Both the position numbers and the translations under genes were made by a program. From Comamonadaceae bacterium (GTDB lineage Bacteria; Pseudomonadota; Gammaproteobacteria; Burkholderiales; Burkholderiaceae): a stretch of DNA of 64,000 nucleotides. Location of the stretch: assembly GCA_947374535.1 (NCBI GenBank), contig CANCCJ010000004.1, positions 24,856-88,855 on the forward strand. Reading direction: 5' to 3'. The notes under the pieces are model-generated. The model searched no databases, was not told the origin of the DNA, and saw only the letters and a list, made by a program, of their open reading frames with translations. Below are positions 47,650-57,234 of the stretch, piece after piece. Positions within the stretch are counted from its first letter, which is position 1, and each line of letters starts with the position of its first letter.

Positions 47650-47804
47650 TTGTCGCTGAGTTAAAGAACTACTTGCAGGGCGACGACACACCAAGGTGTG
47701 AGAGTGAGGGCGAAGTCCTCACAACTGCTAAAGCGTTCGCTGGGCTCCAAGTTTTCAGGGTCGGCAACGCCGAACAACTCATTGAAAACAAGGAGCTTTT
47801 TTTC
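47650..47804 (+). promoter_or_regulatory. Structured metK leader, candidate translational riboswitch
   Basis: Five consecutive helices fill the leader. P1: GTCGC (47652-47656) with GCGAC (47680-47684). P2: CACAC with GTGTG (47687-47700). P3: GTGAGG with CCTCAC (47704-47722). P4: AGC with GCT around GTTC (47732-47741). P5: GCTCC-AA-GTTTTCA (47744-47757) with TGAAAAC-AA-GGAGC (47783-47796), 12 pairs and a symmetric 2x2 internal loop, enclosing a TCGGC/GCCGA hairpin (47761-47773). The whole Shine-Dalgarno AAGGAG (47790-47795) lies in P5, 9 bases before the metK ATG. P5 is too long and exact to be likely by chance. I do not recognise any published SAM or SAH riboswitch consensus. Confidence 0.6.
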
Positions 47805-48989
47805 ATGTCTAGCAATTATCTTTTCACCTCTGAATCTGTTTCAGAAGGCCATCCCGACAAAGTCGCTGACCAAATTTCTGATGCGATTTTGGATGCGATT
47901 TTCGAACAGGACCCGCTCTCACGCGTGGCAGCCGAAACGCTAACCAACACCGGCTTGGTCGTGTTGGCTGGTGAGATCACCACCAATGCGCACGTCGACT
48001 ACATCGAAGTCGCCCGCGACACCATCAAACGCATCGGCTACGACAACACCGACTACGGCATCGACCACAAAGGTTGCGCCGTGATGGTGTGTTACGACAA
48101 ACAATCCAACGACATCGCCCAAGGCGTGGACCGCGCGTCTGACGACCACCTCAACATCGGCGCAGGCGACCAAGGTCTGATGTTCGGCTACGCCTGCAGC
48201 GAAACACCAGAGCTGATGCCTGCCCCCATCTATTACGCACACCGGTTGGTGGAGCGCCAAGCTCAGCTGCGCAAAGACGGCCGCTTGCCTTTCCTGCGCC
48301 CTGACGCCAAGAGCCAAGTGACCATGCGTTATGTGGATGGCAAGCCTCACAGCATCGACACCGTGGTGTTGTCCACCCAACACAGCCCCGACCAAAGCGA
48401 GACGGCCACCAAGATGAAAGACAGCTTCATTGAGGCCATCATCGAAGAAATCATCAAGCCCGTGCTGCCCAAAGAATGGTTGCAAGACACCAAGTATTTG
48501 ATCAACCCCACAGGCCGTTTCGTCATCGGTGGCCCACAAGGCGACTGTGGTTTGACTGGCCGAAAAATCATCGTGGACACCTACGGCGGCGCATGCCCGC
48601 ACGGTGGTGGCGCGTTCTCAGGCAAAGATCCATCCAAGGTGGACCGCTCTGCGGCATACGCTGCACGCTACGTGGCCAAGAACATCGTGGCCGCAGGTTT
48701 GGCCACGCAGTGCCAAGTGCAAGTGGCGTACGCCATTGGCGTGGCGCGCCCCATGAACATCACCGTGAACACCGCTGGCACAGGCGTGGTGTCTGACGAC
48801 TTGTTGTCGGCCTTGGTGGCCGAGCACTTTGACTTACGCCCCAAAGGCATCATTCAGATGCTCGACTTGCTACGCCCGATTTACAGCAAGACGGCGGCAT
48901 ACGGCCACTTCGGTCGTGAAGAGCCAGAGTTCACATGGGAACGCACCGACAAGGCTGCGGCATTGAAAGCTGCTGCTGGCGTGAAGTAA
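47805..48989 (+). CDS. metK: S-adenosylmethionine synthetase
   Basis: Makes SAM from methionine and ATP; cytoplasmic tetramer. 394 aa, normal length. [15 protein letters not shown] near the N-terminus binds ATP, and [12 protein letters not shown] and [16 protein letters not shown] are the family signatures. I chose the ATG at 47805 ([12 protein letters not shown]) because AAGGAG precedes it; the frame is open back to 47646 but those residues fall in the structured leader and do not resemble MetK. Confidence 0.97.
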   Translation: MSSNYLFTSESVSEGHPDKVADQISDAILDAIFEQDPLSRVAAETLTNTGLVVLAGEITTNAHVDYIEVARDTIKRIGYDNTDYGIDHKGCAVMVCYDKQSNDIAQGVDRASDDHLNIGAGDQGLMFGYACSETPELMPAPIYYAHRLVERQAQLRKDGRLPFLRPDAKSQVTMRYVDGKPHSIDTVVLSTQHSPDQSETATKMKDSFIEAIIEEIIKPVLPKEWLQDTKYLINPTGRFVIGGPQGDCGLTGRKIIVDTYGGACPHGGGAFSGKDPSKVDRSAAYAARYVAKNIVAAGLATQCQVQVAYAIGVARPMNITVNTAGTGVVSDDLLSALVAEHFDLRPKGIIQMLDLLRPIYSKTAAYGHFGREEPEFTWERTDKAAALKAAAGVK

Positions 48990-49009
48990 ACACTTCCTCG
49001 CTTCTGTTC

Positions 49010-49040
49010 AAGGGCTTCTCGTTTTATACGAGAGGCCCTT
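49010..49040 (+). terminator. Terminator after metK
   Basis: 13-bp stem AAGGGCTTCTCGT / ACGAGAGGCCCTT (one G-U pair) with loop TTTAT, 21 bases after the metK stop. The following U tract is short and interrupted (TATGTTT), so termination may be only partial. Confidence 0.6.
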
Positions 49041-49128
49041 TATGTTTGGCTCTTCGATTCTCGGGGCGTGCGAGTTGGGGTAGGCCGTTTGGGGTGCGCC
49101 ACCCGTGCTGCGCTGCAACGAAAAAGGG

Positions 49129-50538
49129 TCAGCCCTCTCCCCCGCCCAACGCTTTGTAAAGCTGCGCTGTAGTCCCTAGCAGCTGCCGCAACACCTGCAC
49201 ACGTGACTGCTGCGCGGTCAACACATCACGCTGCGCATCGATCAAATCAAACTGATTCGCTGCGCCTTGCGCATAGCGCACATCCATCACCCGCAATCGC
49301 TGTTGTTGGCTTTGCACCCAGCTGGTTTGCGCCGCCAGTTGTTGCTGCAATGTGTCACGCGCCACCAGCAAGTCGGCCACTTCACGGAAAGCCTGTTGCA
49401 AAGTCTTTTCGTAAGTGGCAACGGCTTGCACGTTGCGCGCTTTGGCCACATCCAAATTGCCTGTGGTGCGCCCCCAGTCAAACAACGGCATTTGCAGTGT
49501 CGGCATAAAGCTCCAGCTGCGCGACCCTGAATCGAACAAACCATTCAAGCTAGGACTGGCCGAGCCCGAACTACCCGTGAGTTGCAAGCGCGGCAAAAAT
49601 GCGGCGCGTGCCACGCCGATATTGGCATTGGCAGCCACCAAGCGCTGCTCGGCGGCACGCACATCAGGCCGACGCAACAACACCTCCGACGATAAATTCG
49701 AGCCCCAGTCCAAAGACAAACTCTGTTCATCCAAAGGCACGGGTGGCGCTAAATCAGCGGGCAAACGACCGCCAACCAACAAGGCCAGCGCGTTACGTGC
49801 CTGTTGTAGCGCACGATCCGTGATGAGCCGATCACTTTGGGCTGTTGACAAGTTAGCGTTGGCAGCAGAAACATCCACCTCACTGGCGGCGCCCAACGCT
49901 TGCTTGCGCACGGTCAAGTCAACAATTTGTTGACGGCCCAAGGCCGTTTGCACTGCCCACTGGCTGCGCATCTCCAAGTCTTTGACCAAGTAGTACCCAT
50001 TCGCCACATCGCTGATGAGGCCCATATGCACCACGCGCTGATCTTCGGCGCTCGCTTGGTAGTTGGACTTGGCGGCTTGGGTCATGTCTGCCACACGGCC
50101 CCAAAAATCGACTTCGAACGACACCAAATTCACATTGGCGTCGTAGCGGTTCAGTTGCACAGGCGTGGCGCTGCTGTTGAGAATACCCGCTGGCGTCAAG
50201 GATGCGGTGCGTCCCAGCGACATCGTGGCGCTAGGAATTTGATCGGCACGTTGCACACCCCACAAAGCGCGCACCTCCTCCATACGCCCCACGGCAATGC
50301 GTAAATCGTGATTGCGCTCTAACGCGGCGCGAATCAAGCCACGCAAATGCGCATCGGTATAAAGCGTCTCCCACGGAATGTCTTGCAACTGAGATGGTTC
50401 TGCTGCCGCACCCTTTGGCGCAGCCCACCCTGGCGCCAAGTCAGCATCTGGTCGCTTGTAGGTGGGCGCCAAGCTACAGGCACTCAGCGCACAAGCGGTC
50501 GCCAAAGCCAAGGCGACGAAACGACGGCGATCACTCAT
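49129..50538 (-). CDS. Outer-membrane efflux lipoprotein, OprM/NodT family
   Basis: TolC-like channel for the adjacent RND pump, 469 aa. The lipobox LSAC with Cys near 21 gives an acylated N-terminus, followed by APTYKRPD typical of this family. Two outer-membrane efflux repeats follow, with long coiled-coil helices. I chose the ATG at 50538, which has a perfect AAGGAG ribosome site and overlaps the pump gene by 8 bases. Last gene of the efflux operon. Confidence 0.92.
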   Translation of the reverse strand: MSDRRRFVALALATACALSACSLAPTYKRPDADLAPGWAAPKGAAAEPSQLQDIPWETLYTDAHLRGLIRAALERNHDLRIAVGRMEEVRALWGVQRADQIPSATMSLGRTASLTPAGILNSSATPVQLNRYDANVNLVSFEVDFWGRVADMTQAAKSNYQASAEDQRVVHMGLISDVANGYYLVKDLEMRSQWAVQTALGRQQIVDLTVRKQALGAASEVDVSAANANLSTAQSDRLITDRALQQARNALALLVGGRLPADLAPPVPLDEQSLSLDWGSNLSSEVLLRRPDVRAAEQRLVAANANIGVARAAFLPRLQLTGSSGSASPSLNGLFDSGSRSWSFMPTLQMPLFDWGRTTGNLDVAKARNVQAVATYEKTLQQAFREVADLLVARDTLQQQLAAQTSWVQSQQQRLRVMDVRYAQGAANQFDLIDAQRDVLTAQQSRVQVLRQLLGTTAQLYKALGGGEG

Positions 50539-53500
50539 GAGAATCTCCTTGGGCTGCGGCAGGGCGTTTAGGGTGCCCCGGGAAGTAACGCCGCACCACC
50601 ACAAAAAACACTGGCACTAAAAACACAGCCAACACCGTCGCGCCCAGCATGCCGCCGGCCACGCCCGTGCCAATGGCTTGCCGGCTCTTGGCCCCCGCTC
50701 CACTGGAAATAGCCAAGGGCATCACCCCCAAGATAAAGGCAATGGAGGTCATCAAAATCGGGCGGAACCGCAAACGACAAGCCTCCAGCGTGGCGTCCAT
50801 CACGCTGCGCCCCGCGTCGTTCAATTCACGTGCAAATTCGATGATCAGAATCGCATTCTTCGATGCCAAACCAATGATGGCGATCATGCCCACCTTGAAG
50901 AACACATCGTTGGGCAAGCCGCGCAGCAACACCGCCAGCACCGCGCCAAACAATCCAAGCGGCACCACCAGCATCACCGAAAACGGAATGGACCAGCTTT
51001 CATACAAAGCCGCCAATGCCAAGAACACCACGACGATCGAAATGGCAAACAACGCAGGCGCTTGGTTGCCCGACAACCGCTCTTCCAATGACGTCGACGA
51101 CCATTCAAAACCAAAGCCGGGTGGCAACTTAGCCGCCAACTCTTCCATCGCCGCCATGGCTTCGCCTGAGCTGCGACCGGCAGCGGGAGAGCCTGAGAGC
51201 TTGGTCGATGGCAACCCGTTGTAGCGATCCACACGCGGCAAGCCCACCACCCAACGGGTTTTGACAAACTCACCCAAGGTCACCATCTCACCACGCGTGT
51301 TGCGCACAGGCAAACGCAAAATAGATTCGGGTTTGCTGCGCAGGTCGGCATCGCCTTGCATTTGCACGCGCAAGATACGGCCATCGCGCACAAAGTCATT
51401 GACGTAGGACACACCCAACGTCGATTGCAACGTGTCGTTCAAACTGCCCAAATCCACCGACAAGGCACGCGCTTTGGCGCGGTCAATGTCCAGCAAAATC
51501 TGCGGCGCTGGCTCTTGCCCTTCGGGACGCACACCAGCCAATGCGGGATGGCTGGCAGCCATGCCCAACATCATGTTGCGCGCATCCATCAAGCGCTCGC
51601 GCCCTTGGCCTGAGCGATCTTGCAACCTGAAGTCAAACCCCCCGACCGCGCCCAACTCAGGAATCGGCGGCACGTTCACCGCTAAAGCAAAAGCCTGCTT
51701 GAGCGAGAACAAATACATATTGGCCCGCTGAATAACGGCTTGCACCGAGTGCTCCGCAGAATTGCGTGTGTCCCAATCTTTGAGCTTCACAAACACCAGC
51801 GCTGCGTTTTGACCTCGGCCAAAAAACGAGTAACCCAACACGCCAATCACATGGTCCACTTCGGACTGCTTCAAAAAGTACTGTTCGGCATCAGCAAGCA
51901 CATCACGTGTGCGCTCGGTAGAAGCGCCTGGCGGCAGCTGCACCATGCTGATGAAATAGCCTTGATCCTCATCGGGCAAGAAGCTTCCCGGCAAGCGCGC
52001 GAACAACCACCCCGTAGCTAAACAAATGGCCAAAAAGACAGCCAACCACCGCATGGGCCGCTTGATGATTTTCTCCACGCGCTCCGCGTAACGCCCACTG
52101 ACGCGCGCAAATTGCCGGTTGAACCAACCCAGCAAGCCGGTTTGTGTAGCCGCATGACCTTTTTCAATCGGTAGCAAGATACTGGCACACATGGCAGGTG
52201 TGAGGGTGACCGCCATCAAAGCGGACAACAACATGGTCAACACCAAAGTGACGGAAAACTGGCGGTAAATCACACCCACCGAGCCACCAAAAAACGCCAT
52301 CGGCACAAACACCGCACACAACACCAAGGTGATACCGATGATGGCCGCAATGATTTGGTCCATCGCTTTGCGCGTGGCGTCGCGTGGCGACAAGCCCTCT
52401 TCGCTCATCAAGCGCTCCACGTTTTCCACCACCACAATCGCATCGTCCACCACGATGCCGATGGCCAAGACCATCGCAAACAAGGTCAGCACGTTGACCG
52501 AATAGCCCAACAAAAACAAACCCGTGCACGTGCCCAGAAGCGCCACAGGCACCACCACGGCAGGAATGAGCGTGGCACGCAAATTCCCTAAGAACAGCCA
52601 CATCACCAAGAACACCAGCACCATGGCTTCAAACAACGTGTGGACCACTTCAGAGATAGAAATTTCCACAAACTTCGAGGTGTCGTAAGGCACTTCCCAA
52701 CCCACGCCTTTGGGAAAGTAAGGCTCCAGCTCTTTCATGCGTTGCTTGACAGCTTGCGCTACTTCCAATGCATTGCCATCGGGCGACACGCGCACGGCAA
52801 TCGCCGCAGAAGGGTTGCCATCGGTGCGCGCCAAGATGTCGTAGCTTTGCGCACCCAACTCAACACGCGCCACATCTTTCAGGCGCACGGCCGAGCCATC
52901 AGTCTGGGTCTTTACCAAAATTTCACCAAACTCTTCAGGGCGGTTCAAGCGGCTGCGCACCACCACCGCTGCATTCATTTGTTGCCCGTCTACCGCTGGG
53001 TTTTGGCCCATTTCGCCCGTAGCCAATTGCACGTTTTGTGCGCGCACAGCCGTTGCCACATCGCTAGGGGCAATGCCGTAGGCATGCAACTTCGCGGTGT
53101 TGAGCCAAATACGCATGGAGTATTCGGTGCCAAACAAAGTGGCCTCACCCACGCCACGCACACGACGAATTTGGTCGAGCACGCTTGACGCCGCGTAGCT
53201 ACCCAAAGCGATGGCGTCTTTGCTTTTGTCTGGAGAAGTCAACACCACAAACAGCAAATAGTTGCGCTGAGGCTTGGTCACGGGCACACCCAAGCGACGG
53301 ACGTCATCAGGCAATCGGGCCTCTACGCGCTTGTAGCGGTTTTGTGCCTCCACCGACGCAATGTCAACGTTGGTCCCCGCTTCAAAGGTGAGCGTCAACG
53401 TGCCCACACCCAGCTCTGACGACGACTCCATGTAGAGCAAGTGATCGATACCGTTCATCTCCTGCTCAATCAGTGCCGTCACAGTTTGTTCAACCACCTC

Positions 53501-53665
53501 GGCCGAAGCGCCGGGGTAGGCGATGTTGAAAGCAATCGAAGGCTGCGCCACCTGCGGGTATTGCGACACAGGCATCTTGCGCAAGGACAAGGCCCCCGCC
53601 AACACCAAGGCAATGGCAATCACCCACGCAAAAACGGGGCGGTCAATGAAAAATTTAGCAAACAT
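50531..53665 (-). CDS. RND multidrug efflux permease, HAE1 (AcrB/MexB) family
   Basis: Inner-membrane proton-driven drug exporter, 1044 aa with twelve predicted membrane helices and two large periplasmic loops. The start MFAKFFIDRPVFAWVIAI is typical of AcrB relatives, and the proton-relay aspartates lie in GIVVDDAIVVVENVER (about 404-419). It forms a tripartite pump with the genes on either side. The 3-base gap to the adaptor gene indicates one transcript. Drug range cannot be read from the sequence. Confidence 0.94.
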   Translation of the reverse strand: MFAKFFIDRPVFAWVIAIALVLAGALSLRKMPVSQYPQVAQPSIAFNIAYPGASAEVVEQTVTALIEQEMNGIDHLLYMESSSELGVGTLTLTFEAGTNVDIASVEAQNRYKRVEARLPDDVRRLGVPVTKPQRNYLLFVVLTSPDKSKDAIALGSYAASSVLDQIRRVRGVGEATLFGTEYSMRIWLNTAKLHAYGIAPSDVATAVRAQNVQLATGEMGQNPAVDGQQMNAAVVVRSRLNRPEEFGEILVKTQTDGSAVRLKDVARVELGAQSYDILARTDGNPSAAIAVRVSPDGNALEVAQAVKQRMKELEPYFPKGVGWEVPYDTSKFVEISISEVVHTLFEAMVLVFLVMWLFLGNLRATLIPAVVVPVALLGTCTGLFLLGYSVNVLTLFAMVLAIGIVVDDAIVVVENVERLMSEEGLSPRDATRKAMDQIIAAIIGITLVLCAVFVPMAFFGGSVGVIYRQFSVTLVLTMLLSALMAVTLTPAMCASILLPIEKGHAATQTGLLGWFNRQFARVSGRYAERVEKIIKRPMRWLAVFLAICLATGWLFARLPGSFLPDEDQGYFISMVQLPPGASTERTRDVLADAEQYFLKQSEVDHVIGVLGYSFFGRGQNAALVFVKLKDWDTRNSAEHSVQAVIQRANMYLFSLKQAFALAVNVPPIPELGAVGGFDFRLQDRSGQGRERLMDARNMMLGMAASHPALAGVRPEGQEPAPQILLDIDRAKARALSVDLGSLNDTLQSTLGVSYVNDFVRDGRILRVQMQGDADLRSKPESILRLPVRNTRGEMVTLGEFVKTRWVVGLPRVDRYNGLPSTKLSGSPAAGRSSGEAMAAMEELAAKLPPGFGFEWSSTSLEERLSGNQAPALFAISIVVVFLALAALYESWSIPFSVMLVVPLGLFGAVLAVLLRGLPNDVFFKVGMIAIIGLASKNAILIIEFARELNDAGRSVMDATLEACRLRFRPILMTSIAFILGVMPLAISSGAGAKSRQAIGTGVAGGMLGATVLAVFLVPVFFVVVRRYFPGHPKRPAAAQGDSHE

Positions 53666-53668
53666 AAC

Positions 53669-54829
53669 TTAGTGCCCTGCTTGCGAAGCGGCAGAAGCTG
53701 GGGCTGACGCCACGGGGGCGGCAGCGGGTGCCGCATTGAGGTCGATCGGCTTGACGGTTGAACCGGGTCTCGCCTTTTGCACACCATCCAAGATGATGCG
53801 CGTACCCTCTGGCAAACCACCGGTCACCACCCACTTGTCACCACTCATGGGGCCAAGTTGAATCGGCATAGGCGCAACCTTGTTTTCAGGCGTGACCGAC
53901 AACACATAAGCGCCGTCCGAGTTCATTTGCACCGCACGTTGCGGCACGGCAATGGCTTGATCCAAACGGGCTTGTGAAATACGCACACGAACAAAACTAC
54001 CCGGCAGCAACTCGCGCTGAGGATTGGCAAATTCGGCACGCAAGAACACATTGCCTGTGTTCACATCCACCGTCTGCTCAGATACCAGCAACTTGCCAGC
54101 TTGGCTGTACACCGAACCATCCGTCAGCAGCAACTCCACTTTCAAGCTCTCGCCCATTTTTGCCTTGCCTTGCTTGATGCTTTGGCGCAGATTGAACAGC
54201 TCGTTCTCGCTTTGGCTGAAATTCACATAAATGGGATCCATCTGGTCAATGTTGACCAAAGGCGTGGCATCGCCACGCCCCACCAAGGCACCCTCTGTCA
54301 CCAAAGCGTGGCCCACACGACCACTGATGGGCGCAGTGACCATCGCGTTTTCGTAATCAATATTGGCCTTGGCCAAGGTGGCTTTGGCTTGCTTGGCACG
54401 GGTCACCGCAGCTTCGAATTCTTGCTGGCTCACGCCGCGCACCTCTAGCAAGGCTTGGGCACGTTGCATCAGTTGCTCAGCCGCTTGCGCATCGGCATGG
54501 GCCGCATCTGCAGCGGCACGGTAGGCACGCGGGTCAATCTGAAACAAAGGCGAACCTGCTTTGAGATCGACGCCTTCTTTGAACAGGATCTTGTCCACTA
54601 AACCCTCCACACGGGCTCGCACTTGGGCCGTGCGCATGGCTTGCAAACGCCCTGGCAAATCGATGGTCAAGTCCACAGGCGCGGCGGACACGGCCATGAC
54701 ATTGACCTCTGCCGGTGGCGGCCCACCAGCCCCAGCGGGTGGTTTGCCGTCTGACGAGGGGCCGCAAGCCACGAGGCTGGCAAACGCAAACGAAGAAAGC
54801 ACGATGTTGTGGAAACGCGAAGAGAACAT
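53669..54829 (-). CDS. RND efflux periplasmic adaptor (membrane fusion protein)
   Basis: AcrA/MexA-like lipoprotein, 386 aa, connecting pump and outer-membrane channel. Lipobox VAC with the lipidated Cys near 22, lipoyl/hairpin region about 60-190 with helical hairpin AEQLMQRAQALLEVRGVSQQ region, then beta-barrel domains. The tail is Ala/Pro-rich. I chose the ATG at 54829 with AAAGG upstream rather than the earlier in-frame start. First gene of the operon; no tetR or marR gene accompanies it. Confidence 0.92.
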   Translation of the reverse strand: MFSSRFHNIVLSSFAFASLVACGPSSDGKPPAGAGGPPPAEVNVMAVSAAPVDLTIDLPGRLQAMRTAQVRARVEGLVDKILFKEGVDLKAGSPLFQIDPRAYRAAADAAHADAQAAEQLMQRAQALLEVRGVSQQEFEAAVTRAKQAKATLAKANIDYENAMVTAPISGRVGHALVTEGALVGRGDATPLVNIDQMDPIYVNFSQSENELFNLRQSIKQGKAKMGESLKVELLLTDGSVYSQAGKLLVSEQTVDVNTGNVFLRAEFANPQRELLPGSFVRVRISQARLDQAIAVPQRAVQMNSDGAYVLSVTPENKVAPMPIQLGPMSGDKWVVTGGLPEGTRIILDGVQKARPGSTVKPIDLNAAPAAAPVASAPASAASQAGH

Positions 54830-54967
54830 GGAAAGACCTTTTGCAAACACCGAAAAGAGCCGCCTCATGGACGACCCGATTGAATTCTGGGAGGGATGAT
54901 GCCTATTGTGGCGCTCATGCGTGAAGCATGCGTCAAATCGGCCAAAACCCGCCAGAGTGTAAAGAAA

Positions 54968-56782
54968 TCAAGACTCTGACGACTGCTGCAAGGCCCACAT
55001 TTGGGCATAGCGACCATTCAGCGCCAACAACGCCGCGTGGTTGCCACGCTCCACAATGCGCCCCGCATCGAGCACCAAAATTTCATGCGCATCCACCACC
55101 GTAGACAAACGGTGCGCAATCACCAGCGTGGTTTTGTTTTGCGCTGCCGTTTGCAACTCGGCCTGAATGGCTCGCTCATTGGCGCTGTCCAGTGCAGACG
55201 TGGCCTCGTCAAAAATCACCATCGGTGGGTTCTTTAGCAACGTACGCGCAATCGCCACGCGCTGCTTCTCGCCGCCCGACAGCTTCAGGCCACGCTCGCC
55301 CACCATGGTGTCGTAGCCCTTGGGCGTGGCCGCAATGAAGTCGTGGATGTGCGCGGCACGTGCGGCTTGCTCCACCTCAACCTCGGTCGCGTCGGTCCGG
55401 CCATAGGCGATGTTGTAGCGCACGGTGTCGTTGAACAGCACCGTGTCTTGCGGCACGATGCCCATGGCACGCCGCACACTGCTTTGCGTGACTTGGCGTA
55501 TGTCTTGACCATCAAGGGTGATGGCGCCTGAGCCCACGTCATAAAAGCGAAACAGCAAGCGTGCCAGCGTGGATTTGCCCGAGCCCGATGGCCCGACCAC
55601 GGCCACAGTTTTGCCCGCAGGGATTTCAAAGCTGATGCCGTGCAGGATAGGGCGCGCGGCTTCATAGGCAAACACCACCGATTCGAACTTCACCGTGGGC
55701 GGCCCACTCAGTTGCAGCCTTGGCGCGTTAGGCGTATCGGCCACTTCACGCTCTTTTTCCAACAGCGTGAACATGCGGTCTAGGTCCGTCAGGCTTTGTT
55801 TGATTTCGCGGTACAGCACGCCCAAAAAGTTGAGTGGAATGTAGAGCTGAATCATGAAGGCGTTGATCATCACCAAGTCGCCCAAGGTCATCCGCCCATC
55901 GACCACGCCTTGCGTGGCGCGCCACAGCATGCCCACCAAGGCGACGGCGATGATGAGTTGCTGACCCGTGTTGAGCACCGACAAAGACGTTTGCGCTTTC
56001 AATCGTGCGCGACGCAGGGCCTCTAGGCTTGTGTCGTAACGTGCCGCTTCAAAGGCTTCGTTGTTGAAGTACTTCACGGTTTCGTAGTTGAGCAACGAGT
56101 CCACTGCTTTGGTGTGGGCGGCTGAATCAAACTCGTTGGCTTGGCGGCGGTATTGGGTGCGCCACTCAGTCACGCTGATGGTGAACACGATGTACAGCAC
56201 CAGCGCGATGAGCGTGATGCCGGCAAACCACACGTCAAACTTCACCGCCAAGATGCTCAGCACCATGGCCACCTCAATCAGTGTGGGCACCACGCTGTAA
56301 AGCGAGTAAGAAATGAGCGACTCAATGCCACGCACGCCACGCTCGATGTCGCGGGTCATGCCGCCGGTTTGGCGTTCTAGGTGAAAGCGCAGACTGAGCC
56401 CGTGCAAATGCTGAAAAGTCTCCAGCGCAATTTGCCGCGCAGCGCCTTGCGTGGCCTTCGCAAATACCAGCTCACGCAATTCGGTGAACGCTGACACAGA
56501 CAAGCGCAACACGCCATACACCATCAACAACGACACAGGCACAACGATCACGGCCATGGGGTCGTTGGGCTTGAACGACATGGCATCGATCAGCTCTTTG
56601 AGCAACAAGGGCACGCCCACGTTGGCCACCTTGGCGCCAATCATGAAGACCAATGCCGCCATGACACGCCATTTGTATTGCCACAAATACGGAAAGAGGC
56701 GTTTCAGGGTTTCGCTGTCGGGGCGCTGCTTAACGGTTTGCCCAGCGGGCGTGGGCTCAGAAGAGGGGGCGTGATGACGCAT
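54968..56782 (-). CDS. Atm1-type ABC exporter (half transporter)
   Basis: 604 aa with six membrane helices (about 30-320) and a C-terminal ATPase. LNYETVKYFNNE (in the membrane domain, about 222-233) is the glutathione-site motif of mitochondrial Atm1/ABCB7 and bacterial Atm1. Walker A GPSGSGKST, signature LSGGEKQRVAIART and Walker B VIFDEATSALD are intact. Bacterial relatives export glutathione derivatives or metal-thiol complexes and can aid metal resistance. I chose the ATG at 56782 over an upstream TTG. Divergent from yciA, 38 bases apart. Confidence 0.9.
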   Translation of the reverse strand: MRHHAPSSEPTPAGQTVKQRPDSETLKRLFPYLWQYKWRVMAALVFMIGAKVANVGVPLLLKELIDAMSFKPNDPMAVIVVPVSLLMVYGVLRLSVSAFTELRELVFAKATQGAARQIALETFQHLHGLSLRFHLERQTGGMTRDIERGVRGIESLISYSLYSVVPTLIEVAMVLSILAVKFDVWFAGITLIALVLYIVFTISVTEWRTQYRRQANEFDSAAHTKAVDSLLNYETVKYFNNEAFEAARYDTSLEALRRARLKAQTSLSVLNTGQQLIIAVALVGMLWRATQGVVDGRMTLGDLVMINAFMIQLYIPLNFLGVLYREIKQSLTDLDRMFTLLEKEREVADTPNAPRLQLSGPPTVKFESVVFAYEAARPILHGISFEIPAGKTVAVVGPSGSGKSTLARLLFRFYDVGSGAITLDGQDIRQVTQSSVRRAMGIVPQDTVLFNDTVRYNIAYGRTDATEVEVEQAARAAHIHDFIAATPKGYDTMVGERGLKLSGGEKQRVAIARTLLKNPPMVIFDEATSALDSANERAIQAELQTAAQNKTTLVIAHRLSTVVDAHEILVLDAGRIVERGNHAALLALNGRYAQMWALQQSSES

Positions 56783-56820
56783 GTTGCACAATGCCAAAAA
56801 ATAATTCTTCGATTGTGCCT

Positions 56821-57231
56821 ATGTCCATCTCAAGCAACCCCCACGCCGTGCCTTTGCCCACCGACCAAGAGTTGGTATTGAAAGTCATCCCCATGCCGGC
56901 GGACTGCAACCAGAACGGCGATATTTTTGGTGGCTGGGTGATGGCGCAGGTCGACTTGGCCGGTGCCGTGCTCCCGGCACGCTATGTACGCGGTCGTATC
57001 GCCACCATTGCCGTGAATGAATTCATCTTCAAACACCCCGTGAAGGTGGGCGACATCTTGAGTTTTTTCTCGCGTGTGCAACGCATTGGCAACACCTCCA
57101 TCAGCGTGAAAGTGGAAGTGTTTGCCGAGCGTTTCAGCGCCCAAGGCGAATACATGAAGGTGACGGAAGCCACCCTCACCTATGTGGCAATAGACGAGGC
57201 GGGCAAGCCCCGCGGCATCCCCAAAGACTGA
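56821..57231 (+). CDS. yciA: Acyl-CoA thioesterase, YciA-like
   Basis: Hotdog-fold acyl-CoA hydrolase, 136 aa. The catalytic region PADCNQNGDIFGGWVMAQVD (about 27-46) with its Asn/Asp and the GG turn, and VNEFIFKHPVKVGD, match YciA. Such enzymes hydrolyse a wide range of acyl-CoAs. It converges with the next thioesterase gene, their stops only 3 bases apart, without a terminator between. Confidence 0.92.
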   Translation: MSISSNPHAVPLPTDQELVLKVIPMPADCNQNGDIFGGWVMAQVDLAGAVLPARYVRGRIATIAVNEFIFKHPVKVGDILSFFSRVQRIGNTSISVKVEVFAERFSAQGEYMKVTEATLTYVAIDEAGKPRGIPKD

Positions 57232-57234
57232 TCC

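Noticed and set aside
47646..47804. In-frame N-terminal extension of MetK
   Set aside because: The residues match no MetK N-terminus, and the true start has AAGGAG; the region is better explained as structured RNA.
47650..47804. Assignment of the metK leader to a SAM-II, SAM/SAH or SAH riboswitch
   Set aside because: Those are compact pseudoknots of roughly 50-80 bases with conserved cores that I cannot find here.
49129..49145. Terminator overlapping the efflux channel stop codon (GGG-CTGA-CCC-TTTTT)
   Set aside because: A 3-bp stem is too weak despite the T run.
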